NCBI GenBank assembly: GCA_964464175.1
Contig: CAYXFD010000026.1
Coordinates: 1 to 39,782 of the forward strand
Direction: 5' to 3'
DNA length: 39,782 bases
DNA from: CAYXFD01 sp964464175
GTDB lineage: Bacteria > Cloacimonadota > Cloacimonadia > Cloacimonadales > JAJBBL01
Shown here: piece after piece, positions 25,305 through 35,331 of the stretch
How positions within the stretch are numbered: the stretch's first letter is position 1
Layout: every line of letters begins with the position of its first letter
The notes under the pieces: generated by a model
What the model saw: only the letters and a program-made list of their open reading frames with translations
Told to the model about the DNA's origin: nothing
Databases searched by the model: none
Position numbers and translations under genes: made by a program

Positions 25305-28300
25305 ATTCATTCCTGAAATTCACGTTTATTTCACTGCTACTGGGCGTCTTGATTCTGCCCCTTGCAGCCGAGTTCCCGGGCAATGCTTTATATTTTGAAC
25401 AAGGAGATTGGGTGAACGGCAATAATATTCCAAGTTCTTTGTCCAGCATCACAATTGAATGCTGGGTAAAGCATGATGAGCTGCCCAGCTCAATCCAGCG
25501 TTATGTGTCCATCGGAGCCGAAGCGGCTGTCTTGCGTGCAGAAAGCGAAGGGGAGCTTCATTTTTATATCACACAATCAAATGGTTCGCTGGCTGGCGTA
25601 TCTGCTCCTGTTTTGGCTGCCAATGAATGGCTGCATGTGGCGGGATCTTACGATGGAACAACACTTAAAATCTATCTTAATGGTGTTGAAGTTGGTTCAT
25701 CAATTGCCCCGACTGGCGGATTGTCAGGTGTTGACGGAAGCTTTAGACTGAGTTCAAGCAGTGAATCCATGCGTGGTTATATCGACGATATCAGGCTTTG
25801 GGACCATGCCCGTAGCGCGGGATTGATAAAGCTGGACCGCTTTGTAGAGATCTCTAACCAGGCGGGTTTGGTGGCATATTGGAAATTGAACGAATCCAGT
25901 GGAACTGCTGCCAATAGTTCAGTGGGCTCGGCCCATGGGACTCTGATCAATATGAGCAATGAAAACTGGGTGGTGTCCACTGTTCAAGCTCCAACTCTGA
26001 ATCCGGGTAATTCAATGCAATTCAATAGCCCTGTATCGGCAGGTCAGTATCTGATGCTGCAACAAAGAAATGGTCTTCCGATTTACAACAATGGCACAAA
26101 CAATGCGTATAGCGTTGCGATGTGGGTCAAGGGAGAACCACAGCAATCAAAAGCAGTATTTGCCGAAGGATTGACAGGCACAGGACAACCCTGTTTCAAG
26201 ATCATGACTACCTCTGAGGGGAAGGTGATGATTTACATTCTGCATTCCAGCGGGCTTGTTCTGAATAGAACCTCGACAACCACCGTATTTGATAACACGT
26301 GGCATCATATTGCCTGGGTAGATAATAACGGTTCCGCAACCTTGTATATCGACGGTGTTGCTGATGCTAGTGACTTTAACTACACCAGGGTGCCAATATC
26401 TCTTGACAATTCCACCATCGGAGGTGCTCAAGGGCAATATGCAAGCAATTTCTTTGTGGGCAACATCGATGAATTGACCCTCTGGAAGACCGCTCTTAGC
26501 CAGGATCAAGTTAGAAAGTACAGACATGGCGCCGGTTATAACAACTATTCCCATCTGGTGGGAATGTACCAATTCAACGAAACTGAAGGAAATGTGGCTT
26601 ATGATGTTCAGGGAGGCAACAATGGAATATGGCATAGCAGCAACATGAGCGATGCCAACAGGGTGATCTCTGATGCTCCCATTGGTCCCTCCTATGGAGG
26701 CACTGTCAGTACCACCACCTGGACTATGAATCCTACCTATGTTTACGACAACATCACCATTCCCGATGGCCAAACGCTCACTATCAACCCTGGAATTACC
26801 GTTTCATTTGATGGTTACTATAAAGTTGATGTGCAGGGCAGAGTGCTCGCCATCGGAACAGAGCAGGATTCAATCCGGTTCACTGCAGAGGCCTCGAATC
26901 CCTGGCATGGTTTTCGACTGGAGAACACCCCTGTATCAAATGACAGCACCAAATTTGTCCATTGCAGTTTCACCAATGCTTTGGGGGGAACCGAACATCC
27001 TGACTATCGTGGCAGCGCATTGAGTGCCTTCAACGTCAACAAGATACTTGTGAAACACTCCTCTTTCAGAAACAACAGCAATCCCTGTCCCTTGTATTCA
27101 AGCATGGGTGGAGCTGTGTACCTCTATAACTCAAGCATTAAGATCCAACACAGCGAGTTTATCAATAATGATTGTGGAAATACCGGCGGAGTCATCGGTA
27201 TGCATGGAAGTTCACCTTTGATCGAGTATTGCAAGTTTATCAATAACTCTGCTATAAATGCTGGGGGAGCCCTTGCCATCACCCTGGGCAGTCCCTATAT
27301 CACAAACTGCCTCTTTATCGGCAATACATCCCAAACAGATGGTGGAGCAATGGCTGTTACTGCTGGCACCTCTGCCCGGATCACGAATTCCATATTTGAG
27401 GGAAACATCGCCGCCGAGGATGGCGGCGCAATCAACCTGATGAGCTCCGACAACACTACTATGGTGATAAATTGTACTATTATCAACAACGAAGCAGCAA
27501 ATGGTGGAGGTCTTTTTGTAGGAGGAAGCGGTTACAAAACCATCCAAAATACCATTTTGTGGGGAAACAGCGCAGCAAACGGTGACCAGGTGCGAATCAG
27601 CGGAACTACTCAGGCGCATTTCTATTATTGTGATATTGAAGCTGGTTATGATGGGTTCTCTTTTGCTCCTTCCGCCACCCTTTCAGGTGACTACACAGGC
27701 TGCTTTGATCTTGACCCTCAGGTATCTTATTCTCCTGCCAATCCAGGTTCTGGCTGGATTATTGATTCAAATTCTCCCTGTTTGAACGCTGGCGATCCAA
27801 CAACAGTACTGAATGGAACTGAGTTGCAGGACATCAACGGTAATCCCAGATTTTACATCAATCCCTACTATAGTGGAAATCTAAACACTGTTCTGAGTAG
27901 AATTGATGTGGGCGCAATTGAGGACCAGACCGGCAATCACATTATCCCTGATGGAACGGTGTTGGAACAAAACTACAATATTCAGAACGCCTTATACCTT
28001 TATCCCGGACGAACTCTCACGGTCAATGCCGGAGTAACCATTGCCTTTGCTCCTGACGCCTGGGTGTACATTATGGGTAATCTCCTGGCAAATGGTACAT
28101 CGGATAATATGATCACTTTTACGGAAAGCGTTCCAGGGAGCAGATGGAAAGGGATCAAATTTGCTGCAGATACTTCTCAACCCGATCCGCACTCTGTACT
28201 GGATTACTGCATTATAGAAAATGGTCATACTGGTGGAGAGACAAACTGGGGAGGCAATATTCACGTTTGGTATTATGATGATCTTGTCTTGCGAAACTGT

Positions 28301-31300
28301 ATCATCAGGCATGGATTAGCTGAAGTCGGTGGAGCTCTTTATACCCGGGGATCAAACGTGAAGATGATCAACACATTGATGGACAATAATGTATGTACGG
28401 TTAGAGGTTCAGGATTCTACAGCAACAGTTCCACTGTAGAGATCATCAACTGCACTATCGCAGACAACTATAAGACGGGCAGCCAGGCTGAACCATCAAC
28501 TTTGGCAGCTCTCTATTTCAACAATGTTGATATTCAACCAAAAATTCGTAATAGCATTATCTGGGGAAATGGAAGCTCACCTCTGTATCTTGATGGAGGT
28601 TCATTTACAGACCTGAAGTATAGCAATATTGAGGGTGGCTATGCCGGTGATGGTAATATTGATGTAGATCCCAGCTTCACCGGAGATGCAGATCATCCAT
28701 ATAGTCTGAAGAGTTACTCGTACTGCCTAAATGCCGGTACTTCAGATACTACTGATCTAGGTCTCCCAGCGAATGACATCAGTGGAAACCCCAGAATCTA
28801 TGAACACTCAAATTCATATTACAATCGCGTGGACATGGGTGCTTATGAATATCAGGGCTTACTCGCTCCCGGACAGTTAAACGCATCAGATGGAAACAAC
28901 AACTATCCCGGTTATGTCCGTCTGGAATGGGATTTCAATCCTGATTACAATATCCCGATAAACGGTTTTAAGATTTATCGCAACGGTGCTCACTATGAGA
29001 CTCTAAGCAGTGAATACTTGTCCTATTCTGATTACAACGTGATTCCGGGTTCCATCTACACTTATATAATCCAATCCTATTACAACACCGAGTCAACAGA
29101 TTCAGAACCGGATGAAGGTTATATCAAGCCCAACGGAATTATCTCAGGAAACGTCAAAACCTCTAATAATAATCCAGTCATGGGGGTAATGGTGTCCATC
29201 AATCCTTCCGTGGGGTATTGCCTGCATCTCAATGCTGCTAATTCATCTTTCATAAACATACCCAGCCCTGATGCTGATCTGAATTCTAACTTCACTTTGG
29301 AACTCTGGGTAAATACAAGTAGCCAGAATGTGACTCTGTTCAATTCGGGAACGCATTCTCTCGTAATAGATGAATCAGGTTTGGTTCGGTACACGGATGG
29401 GATTAACACACTGATTCAACAAGATGCTACCGTCAATGTAAACGATGCCGATTGGCATCATATAGCCATAGTGAACGACTTCACTAATAATCAGGTGTTG
29501 ATGTATGTGGATGATATTGTTGCAGCCTCCTCAAGTGAATACATCTTTGGAAATTACAGTCCGGCTGAGTTCACAATTCCGGCAGGAATCACAGGTTACA
29601 TTGATGACCTTCGCATTTGGGAAGCCGCCCGCGAATATTCTCAAGTTGTTGATGCAATGAACATCGTGGTGCCTTACGATTCTCCCGGTTTGAAAGGATA
29701 TTGGGCGATGAATGAAGGTACCGGAAGCAGTGTCTATGATGCTACCAATCATTCTGTGAATGGCACAGCCAGCAATTGTACCTGGTCTTTGGCTGATCCT
29801 GGACTTGCCTTAGGTGCTATCACCAATGCTTGGGGTGATTTTGTGATTACTCAAATTTCTTATGGTACCGCTACTACTTTTGCTGTAATTCCTTCCAAAG
29901 ATGGACATACTTTCCAGCCGGAACAGAGACTTATTACTCTCAGCAATAGCAACATAGCTGCTGATAACGTCAATTTTACCGATAATTCAATGATACCCAT
30001 TTCAGGTCAAGTTAAGTTCCAAGGGACAAATGTGCCAGTTACCGGAGCTGTAATTCATTTGAACGGTTCACCAGCTTTACCCCACGTGATTTCAAATGAT
30101 GATGGTTACTACGTTCTGGATGTGGAACATGGTACTGCTTGCATTGTTTCTGTTGAATACAATGATCATCCTTTCAACCGGACCTGGAACCTGGGAACAG
30201 TAACGTATCCCCGTACAAATATCAATTTTGAAAACATATTGCGCACAGAGTTTCAGTTGGATGTGGTAGGTGGACAGGATAGCTATCCCATTGGTGATTT
30301 CGATGTAACTCTTAGTTCAGTTGACGGGCTTTACACGGAGGAGATTACTGACCAAGATTGGTCGGCGGGAAGTATAATCGTACCTAATATACCTCCGCTG
30401 GAATACAATGTTACTGTCAACCCGGGTTTAAACGATCCTTTTGCCTTAATGATAGATGATCAGTTTCAATCCTTAAAAACTCAATATCTGGATATACGTA
30501 ACCCAGATGAAATAATTGATACTTTAAGATATGAATGGCGAGCTCCGCTCCAGGTCGAAGTGACATGGCCTGATTCGGTTGATATAAAGAGCTTTGCTGA
30601 CTATCCCAATAACGAATTCTACCTGCTTGAACAGAATATTTGGTACTCGGTATTGATAAGAGCTTGCGAAGATTACAGCTGGGACAATCATCCCAACCAA
30701 AAAAGCTATCTCAACGACTGCCGTTTAATATTCAACGATGATGTTGGAGGAAGAGGGAACACAGAAGCATACTTCGGGGGAGAGGATGAATACACTTACG
30801 AGTTTGCACCTTATCTCCCTAATATCCAGGGAGGATATGATCGTCAATATCAAAACATGATTGAGTTCATAGTAGAAGATGAAGCATTAAACCGTTTCTC
30901 CACCCAAAGCGATTGGGTATTAACACAAGGGGTGCGTCCACTGGAAAGCACCTTTGCTACCACTTCTCCTGAAGTTCCGTTCCTGATCTTACACGATCCT
31001 CCTGGAGACTGTAGTTATTCCTCTTTCAATCAATCCAGCAGCCATTCCACTTCCATAGGAATAAAAGCATGTACGGACAGAGAAAACAGCTCTTTTATAA
31101 ATCTGCATCTGGGACCAAATATCACCTTTGAAGAAGGATGTGCATTTTTCAATATCTCGACCAGTATCGAATTCATAGCTGATCAAAGTTGGGAGTGGAC
31201 GACCGAAACCCATCAGGAAAACTCGCTTGAACAGACCCTAACCTTCACTACCAGCACTGAATACCAGACTTCAGAGGGTGATGATATTATTGGTGGTGGC

Positions 31301-34300
31301 GCTGATGTTTTTGTCGGAGGTGCTTTAAACCTGATCTGGGGTATTACCAATGAATTGTATTGGGACTATGAGGAAGAAGATATCAGCATAACTCCCAACT
31401 TAATGGTTGTTCCCGATGGATTTGCTACAAGGTATATCTACACAGAAAGCCAGATCGTTAACTCGGTGATCCCGAATCTCTATGCCATAGGAGATACTAC
31501 TTCGGCAGATTTGTGGCAGTCGTATCTGGACATGAACGAAGACAACAAAGCAGCAGCAATCCCCAATCCTAACCATCCCGGTAATCTCTCTTTCAGCGCT
31601 GGTCCTCAGTACACCTTCACTGAAGAAACATCCTCTGCTACAAATCAATCTTTTGAATTCGAGACCACACTTAGCAATGAATTTATTGGTAACTGGGGTC
31701 TTATTATAGATGGTATTGGAGTCGATGGCGGCATCAAAGTTAAAACCGCTCTGACCATGGGTTCTTCCGTAAAAACAGATGTCGAAACCAGCACGACAAC
31801 AACTTTTGTCCTTGCGGACGACGATGTGGCTTCAGACCTTACCTTCAATTCAGATTATTTTTCAGTGGATATCGGGGTAGATCCTGTTTATGGGACTCCC
31901 ACCTTCAACCTTGTCTCTGGCGCATCTTCCTGCCCCTGGGAACCTAATACACAACCCCGAAATGGTGTCATGATGACTGCTAATTCCTATATTGCCAGTA
32001 ATATTCCTGCTGATCAACCTGCTGTTTTCTTACTCTACCTGACCAACACCAGCCAGACCAATGAGCCCAGAAGGTATTATCTGGAAGCGTCGCACTCTAC
32101 CAATACCATTGGAGCAACTGTAAAAGTAAACGGTGTGCCACTTGATCAAAGAATGTCTTTCGATCTGGATGGAGGAGAAACAGTAACTGCGGTGTTAACT
32201 GTCGATCCAGGACCAATGGGATATGAACTTGAAGGGCTCTCCCTTGTTTTTTATGCTGATGGTGATCGCGGTTATGAGGGACCTGAAGGGCACTACTTTG
32301 ATGTTAGTAAATCCTTCAACATCTATTGGGAAGCCCCGTACAGTCGTGTTACTATTGCTTCTCCGCAAGAAAACTGGTTAATCAATCAGCAAAGCAATAA
32401 CGAAATGCAGATTCTCCTCAGGGATTATGATCTAACAAAACCTGATTTCAATTCTATTTTGATTCAGTATAAACTCATGGCTAGTGATCTCTGGCTGCCT
32501 GCGTTAGAAGTTCCTAGAGATAGTCTGGAAATCCATCCCAGCTACTACATTGCTACTTGGGATCTTTCGTCAATTTCGGACGGCGTTTATCACATTCGAG
32601 CAGGAACCACAGACAATGTCCAAGCCAACTGGTATACAGAACACCTAAGTGGAGTCGTCGATCGTCAATGTCCTGAGCTTTTGGGGTTACCGCTACCCGC
32701 GGATGGTCTTCTCGAAGCGGGTGATAACATAGGTCTTTATTTTACTGAGGATATCGATCCCAATTCAATCTTGCCCGATTCAGTTGTTGTGGAAGTGATC
32801 GGTGAACAAATGGTAGTTGACTGCACTGTGAATTCGTACGCCAACTTCATCTCGATTGTGCCAAACGTTTCCTACTACTGGCTGGAAAACAAAAACGTGC
32901 GCGTGACTGTATCAGGAATTGCCGATCTCTACGGCAACGTTATGGAGGAGGCAATAACCTGGGAGTTCTTTGTCAATGCTAATCCTGTGTATTGGCAGAG
33001 CAGCAAAATTGAAATCATCAAACCAATGGGAGAATCCTACATGTTTACTACCAGACTCATCAATTCAGGAGGACAGTTATCTTCCTTCAGTCTGACTGAA
33101 CTTCCTGGATGGCTTACTGCTAATCCCATGTCTGGCACTTTAATGCCTCTTGATGATGAACTGATAAGCTTCACTATTACTTCGCAGCTTGGTTTTGGGG
33201 CTTTTAATGAAACCCTTTATGCTGACATTCCTGGCCTGGGAAGAGAGCCTCTTATTATTGAAGTGAATGTGCTTGTTGATCCTCCGCAATGGACTTCCAA
33301 CCTTAGCTTCAACTTTGATCATACTATGACCATTATCGGGCAGATAGTGATCGATGAAGTAGTTTCAGAAGACCATAATGACATCGTAGGCGCTTTTATC
33401 ATGAATGACTCAGGTGATTATGAATGTCGGGGTGTGGCAAACACTCAGTATGTTGACTTACAGGGAGGAATTTACCAGTTTTTCCTTACTGTCCATAGTG
33501 ATGTCGAATATGGGGAGGAGATTATCTTGAGGATCTGGGATGCGTCGTCGTGTAAGGATTATTTCGGAGTTGATGAAGAATATGTCTTTATCTCAGGTGC
33601 AAATTACGGTACCCCGATTACTCCCGAAGCGGTCCATCCAACGGGGGAGTTGATCAAAGAACGATCACTTTCAGTTGGTTGGAGCTGGATTTCTACAAAC
33701 TTGCACAACAATGTCTCAATGGAGGTGAATAGCGTGCTCGCTAGCTTGTCTCCTACAACCAACGATCTGATTAAAAGTCAGACTGAATACTCGCAATATG
33801 CCAGTGGAAATGGCTGGCTGGGGTCTCTTAACGAGATATCAACCACCGGTATGTATAAAATCAAGTTAGGCTTATCTGATCAATTGGTTCTCACCGGAAT
33901 GTTAGATGACCCCGACAACTCTTTTATTGAGTATGGAAGCGGATGGAACTGGATTGGTTACATCCCCCATGTCAGTATCAGTGTTACCGAGGCCTTGGGT
34001 AATGCCACAAGTCTCACAACAGGTGATATTATCAAGAGTCAGCATGCATTTGCTCAATACATAGCTGGTACAGGCTGGATCGGCTCACTTATGGTTATGA
34101 ATCCCGGAGAAGGTTATATGCTGAAGACTGCAGAATCTGGGATGTTTACATATCCTGATTATCAGATTCCCCGAGGATTCAAGCGTCTTCGTGACTCAGA
34201 CCCCATTCCCACTATTCCTGGCTGGGATTTGAACCCGTTGGCATACGAATATTCTGCAAATATCACCTCAGTCTTACAAATCGATGGACAAATTCCAAAC

Positions 34301-34846
34301 CAGGAAATAGTTATAGGCGCGTTTGTCGGATCAGAATGCCGCGGTATTGCCCAGTCAATTGAAGTAATGGGACAGCCGATGTATTTTCTCACTGTTTATG
34401 CCAATACGATAGGTGAGGATTTGACCTTCAAAGCATATTTCACTGCTTCTGAAACAGAGATCAGTATCCCAGTCAGTTTGCCTTTTGTGAATAATCAGGT
34501 TTTAGGCAACCCGCTTCAACCTTACATCATGCCGCTCCCTTCGCTTGGATTGACTGCACCCAGCAATGTCCAGATAAGCGTAGAAGAGGGACAAGTCTTA
34601 CTCTCCTGGGATGCTGTAACAGGAGCTGATAGCTATAACGTCTATTGCTCAACTAATCCTAATACTCCGCTTGCAGATTGGGATCTCATTGGGCAAAACA
34701 TCACAGCAACAAATTGGGTTGAAACCGTAACAAACGACACAAGATACTACCGCATCGTTGCTTGCGCAGAATCAAATCGTAAATCAGATAACATCCCTGT
34801 CAAGCCTCAGATATTCAAAACAATACTTGAAAAGAAGAAACCATAA
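25301..34846 (+). CDS. Giant multidomain secreted protein (LamG, beta-helix, Fn3)
   Basis: A 3181-residue exported protein. Signal peptide 1-23; LamG domains at about 25-200 and 235-430; a Pmp-like beta-helix with GGA(I/L/M) and FxNN repeats (about 470-880) and a second helix (about 880-1187), each closed by a choice-of-anchor-Q-like module ('CLNAG...VDMGAYEY'). Fn3 at about 1190-1275; a third LamG (about 1304-1457) nested in a carboxypeptidase-regulatory-like fold; a second such fold to about 1630. An uncharacterised region follows (about 1640-2330) with the HDPPGD motif at 1898-1903, then a Big_5-like domain (about 2464-2560). Two copies of a 'GWxWI...IKSQ...QYxxGxGWxGSL' module (about 2790-2950) are flanked by two related 'GAF(I/V)...CRG(V/I)A' domains. 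The last domain is Fn3 (about 3084-3164), with a basic tail and no FlgD-type module. Probably a surface-displayed glycan-binding adhesin. GAAGGAGA site before the ATG. Confidence 0.9.
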   Translation: MNSFLKFTFISLLLGVLILPLAAEFPGNALYFEQGDWVNGNNIPSSLSSITIECWVKHDELPSSIQRYVSIGAEAAVLRAESEGELHFYITQSNGSLAGVSAPVLAANEWLHVAGSYDGTTLKIYLNGVEVGSSIAPTGGLSGVDGSFRLSSSSESMRGYIDDIRLWDHARSAGLIKLDRFVEISNQAGLVAYWKLNESSGTAANSSVGSAHGTLINMSNENWVVSTVQAPTLNPGNSMQFNSPVSAGQYLMLQQRNGLPIYNNGTNNAYSVAMWVKGEPQQSKAVFAEGLTGTGQPCFKIMTTSEGKVMIYILHSSGLVLNRTSTTTVFDNTWHHIAWVDNNGSATLYIDGVADASDFNYTRVPISLDNSTIGGAQGQYASNFFVGNIDELTLWKTALSQDQVRKYRHGAGYNNYSHLVGMYQFNETEGNVAYDVQGGNNGIWHSSNMSDANRVISDAPIGPSYGGTVSTTTWTMNPTYVYDNITIPDGQTLTINPGITVSFDGYYKVDVQGRVLAIGTEQDSIRFTAEASNPWHGFRLENTPVSNDSTKFVHCSFTNALGGTEHPDYRGSALSAFNVNKILVKHSSFRNNSNPCPLYSSMGGAVYLYNSSIKIQHSEFINNDCGNTGGVIGMHGSSPLIEYCKFINNSAINAGGALAITLGSPYITNCLFIGNTSQTDGGAMAVTAGTSARITNSIFEGNIAAEDGGAINLMSSDNTTMVINCTIINNEAANGGGLFVGGSGYKTIQNTILWGNSAANGDQVRISGTTQAHFYYCDIEAGYDGFSFAPSATLSGDYTGCFDLDPQVSYSPANPGSGWIIDSNSPCLNAGDPTTVLNGTELQDINGNPRFYINPYYSGNLNTVLSRIDVGAIEDQTGNHIIPDGTVLEQNYNIQNALYLYPGRTLTVNAGVTIAFAPDAWVYIMGNLLANGTSDNMITFTESVPGSRWKGIKFAADTSQPDPHSVLDYCIIENGHTGGETNWGGNIHVWYYDDLVLRNCIIRHGLAEVGGALYTRGSNVKMINTLMDNNVCTVRGSGFYSNSSTVEIINCTIADNYKTGSQAEPSTLAALYFNNVDIQPKIRNSIIWGNGSSPLYLDGGSFTDLKYSNIEGGYAGDGNIDVDPSFTGDADHPYSLKSYSYCLNAGTSDTTDLGLPANDISGNPRIYEHSNSYYNRVDMGAYEYQGLLAPGQLNASDGNNNYPGYVRLEWDFNPDYNIPINGFKIYRNGAHYETLSSEYLSYSDYNVIPGSIYTYIIQSYYNTESTDSEPDEGYIKPNGIISGNVKTSNNNPVMGVMVSINPSVGYCLHLNAANSSFINIPSPDADLNSNFTLELWVNTSSQNVTLFNSGTHSLVIDESGLVRYTDGINTLIQQDATVNVNDADWHHIAIVNDFTNNQVLMYVDDIVAASSSEYIFGNYSPAEFTIPAGITGYIDDLRIWEAAREYSQVVDAMNIVVPYDSPGLKGYWAMNEGTGSSVYDATNHSVNGTASNCTWSLADPGLALGAITNAWGDFVITQISYGTATTFAVIPSKDGHTFQPEQRLITLSNSNIAADNVNFTDNSMIPISGQVKFQGTNVPVTGAVIHLNGSPALPHVISNDDGYYVLDVEHGTACIVSVEYNDHPFNRTWNLGTVTYPRTNINFENILRTEFQLDVVGGQDSYPIGDFDVTLSSVDGLYTEEITDQDWSAGSIIVPNIPPLEYNVTVNPGLNDPFALMIDDQFQSLKTQYLDIRNPDEIIDTLRYEWRAPLQVEVTWPDSVDIKSFADYPNNEFYLLEQNIWYSVLIRACEDYSWDNHPNQKSYLNDCRLIFNDDVGGRGNTEAYFGGEDEYTYEFAPYLPNIQGGYDRQYQNMIEFIVEDEALNRFSTQSDWVLTQGVRPLESTFATTSPEVPFLILHDPPGDCSYSSFNQSSSHSTSIGIKACTDRENSSFINLHLGPNITFEEGCAFFNISTSIEFIADQSWEWTTETHQENSLEQTLTFTTSTEYQTSEGDDIIGGGADVFVGGALNLIWGITNELYWDYEEEDISITPNLMVVPDGFATRYIYTESQIVNSVIPNLYAIGDTTSADLWQSYLDMNEDNKAAAIPNPNHPGNLSFSAGPQYTFTEETSSATNQSFEFETTLSNEFIGNWGLIIDGIGVDGGIKVKTALTMGSSVKTDVETSTTTTFVLADDDVASDLTFNSDYFSVDIGVDPVYGTPTFNLVSGASSCPWEPNTQPRNGVMMTANSYIASNIPADQPAVFLLYLTNTSQTNEPRRYYLEASHSTNTIGATVKVNGVPLDQRMSFDLDGGETVTAVLTVDPGPMGYELEGLSLVFYADGDRGYEGPEGHYFDVSKSFNIYWEAPYSRVTIASPQENWLINQQSNNEMQILLRDYDLTKPDFNSILIQYKLMASDLWLPALEVPRDSLEIHPSYYIATWDLSSISDGVYHIRAGTTDNVQANWYTEHLSGVVDRQCPELLGLPLPADGLLEAGDNIGLYFTEDIDPNSILPDSVVVEVIGEQMVVDCTVNSYANFISIVPNVSYYWLENKNVRVTVSGIADLYGNVMEEAITWEFFVNANPVYWQSSKIEIIKPMGESYMFTTRLINSGGQLSSFSLTELPGWLTANPMSGTLMPLDDELISFTITSQLGFGAFNETLYADIPGLGREPLIIEVNVLVDPPQWTSNLSFNFDHTMTIIGQIVIDEVVSEDHNDIVGAFIMNDSGDYECRGVANTQYVDLQGGIYQFFLTVHSDVEYGEEIILRIWDASSCKDYFGVDEEYVFISGANYGTPITPEAVHPTGELIKERSLSVGWSWISTNLHNNVSMEVNSVLASLSPTTNDLIKSQTEYSQYASGNGWLGSLNEISTTGMYKIKLGLSDQLVLTGMLDDPDNSFIEYGSGWNWIGYIPHVSISVTEALGNATSLTTGDIIKSQHAFAQYIAGTGWIGSLMVMNPGEGYMLKTAESGMFTYPDYQIPRGFKRLRDSDPIPTIPGWDLNPLAYEYSANITSVLQIDGQIPNQEIVIGAFVGSECRGIAQSIEVMGQPMYFLTVYANTIGEDLTFKAYFTASETEISIPVSLPFVNNQVLGNPLQPYIMPLPSLGLTAPSNVQISVEEGQVLLSWDAVTGADSYNVYCSTNPNTPLADWDLIGQNITATNWVETVTNDTRYYRIVACAESNRKSDNIPVKPQIFKTILEKKKP

Positions 34847-34880
34847 CCATAGAAGGACTTACTCATAACTTGGAGACTCA

Positions 34881-34915
34881 AAGCGGGGCGGGGCAGAAAT
34901 CCCGCCCCGCTTTTT
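34881..34915 (+). terminator. Strong intrinsic terminator after the giant gene
   Basis: A 12-bp GC-rich stem (34881-34892 with 34901-34912), an 8-base loop and a T-run, 34 bp after the stop codon. Confidence 0.95.
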
Positions 34916-35280
34916 CGATATGAAACTGCTGATAGAACTTGATTCTATAGCAGAAGACATTCACATGATGCTGTTACAAAGTAAAATCCTTTTTGTCTGA
35001 TGGTCAACTCTGGATTTTAAGGAAGAGTTATATTACACATGAAACTGTATAGGGGCTGTTCAGGGAGGAGTATAAGATTCTTTTACCTAATGATTGTTTT
35101 TGTATTGATGAGGATTTATGGGTTTTATCTTGTTACATTCAGTATATAGTTTGATTCTAACGAGCGGGATATTGTATCTTGTTCTTCGAGAAGAGTGTTG
35201 TAATTGAAATCTGGCACTTGGGAGAACTTCATTCATTCTTAGACAAGGGATATTTAAGAAGAAAGAAAGAATATCCCCCG

Positions 35281-35331
35281 TGCCTTACAAGCAAGATGTC
35301 GGCGGTTCAAGTCCGTCAACGCCCACCATTT
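35281..35331 (+). repeat. tRNA-Val 3' fragment (copy 3), 51 bp identical
   Basis: Identical to 11426-11476, again from the anticodon arm to just past the CCA, in direct orientation. The 5' arm of the anticodon stem is changed (CGTGC) and the sequence after CCATTT is unrelated to the tRNA flank. An attachment-site-like remnant marking the boundary between the giant-protein segment and the 1037-residue-protein segment. Confidence 0.93.

Noticed and set aside
35205..35225. TGGCACTTGG, a -24-like element
   Set aside because: No GC at the required -12 position and no gene follows at a suitable distance.
11474..35280. A prophage or ICE integrated at tRNA-Val
   Set aside because: No integrase, replication, structural, conjugation or excision genes were seen; the contents are surface proteins, regulators and gene fragments.
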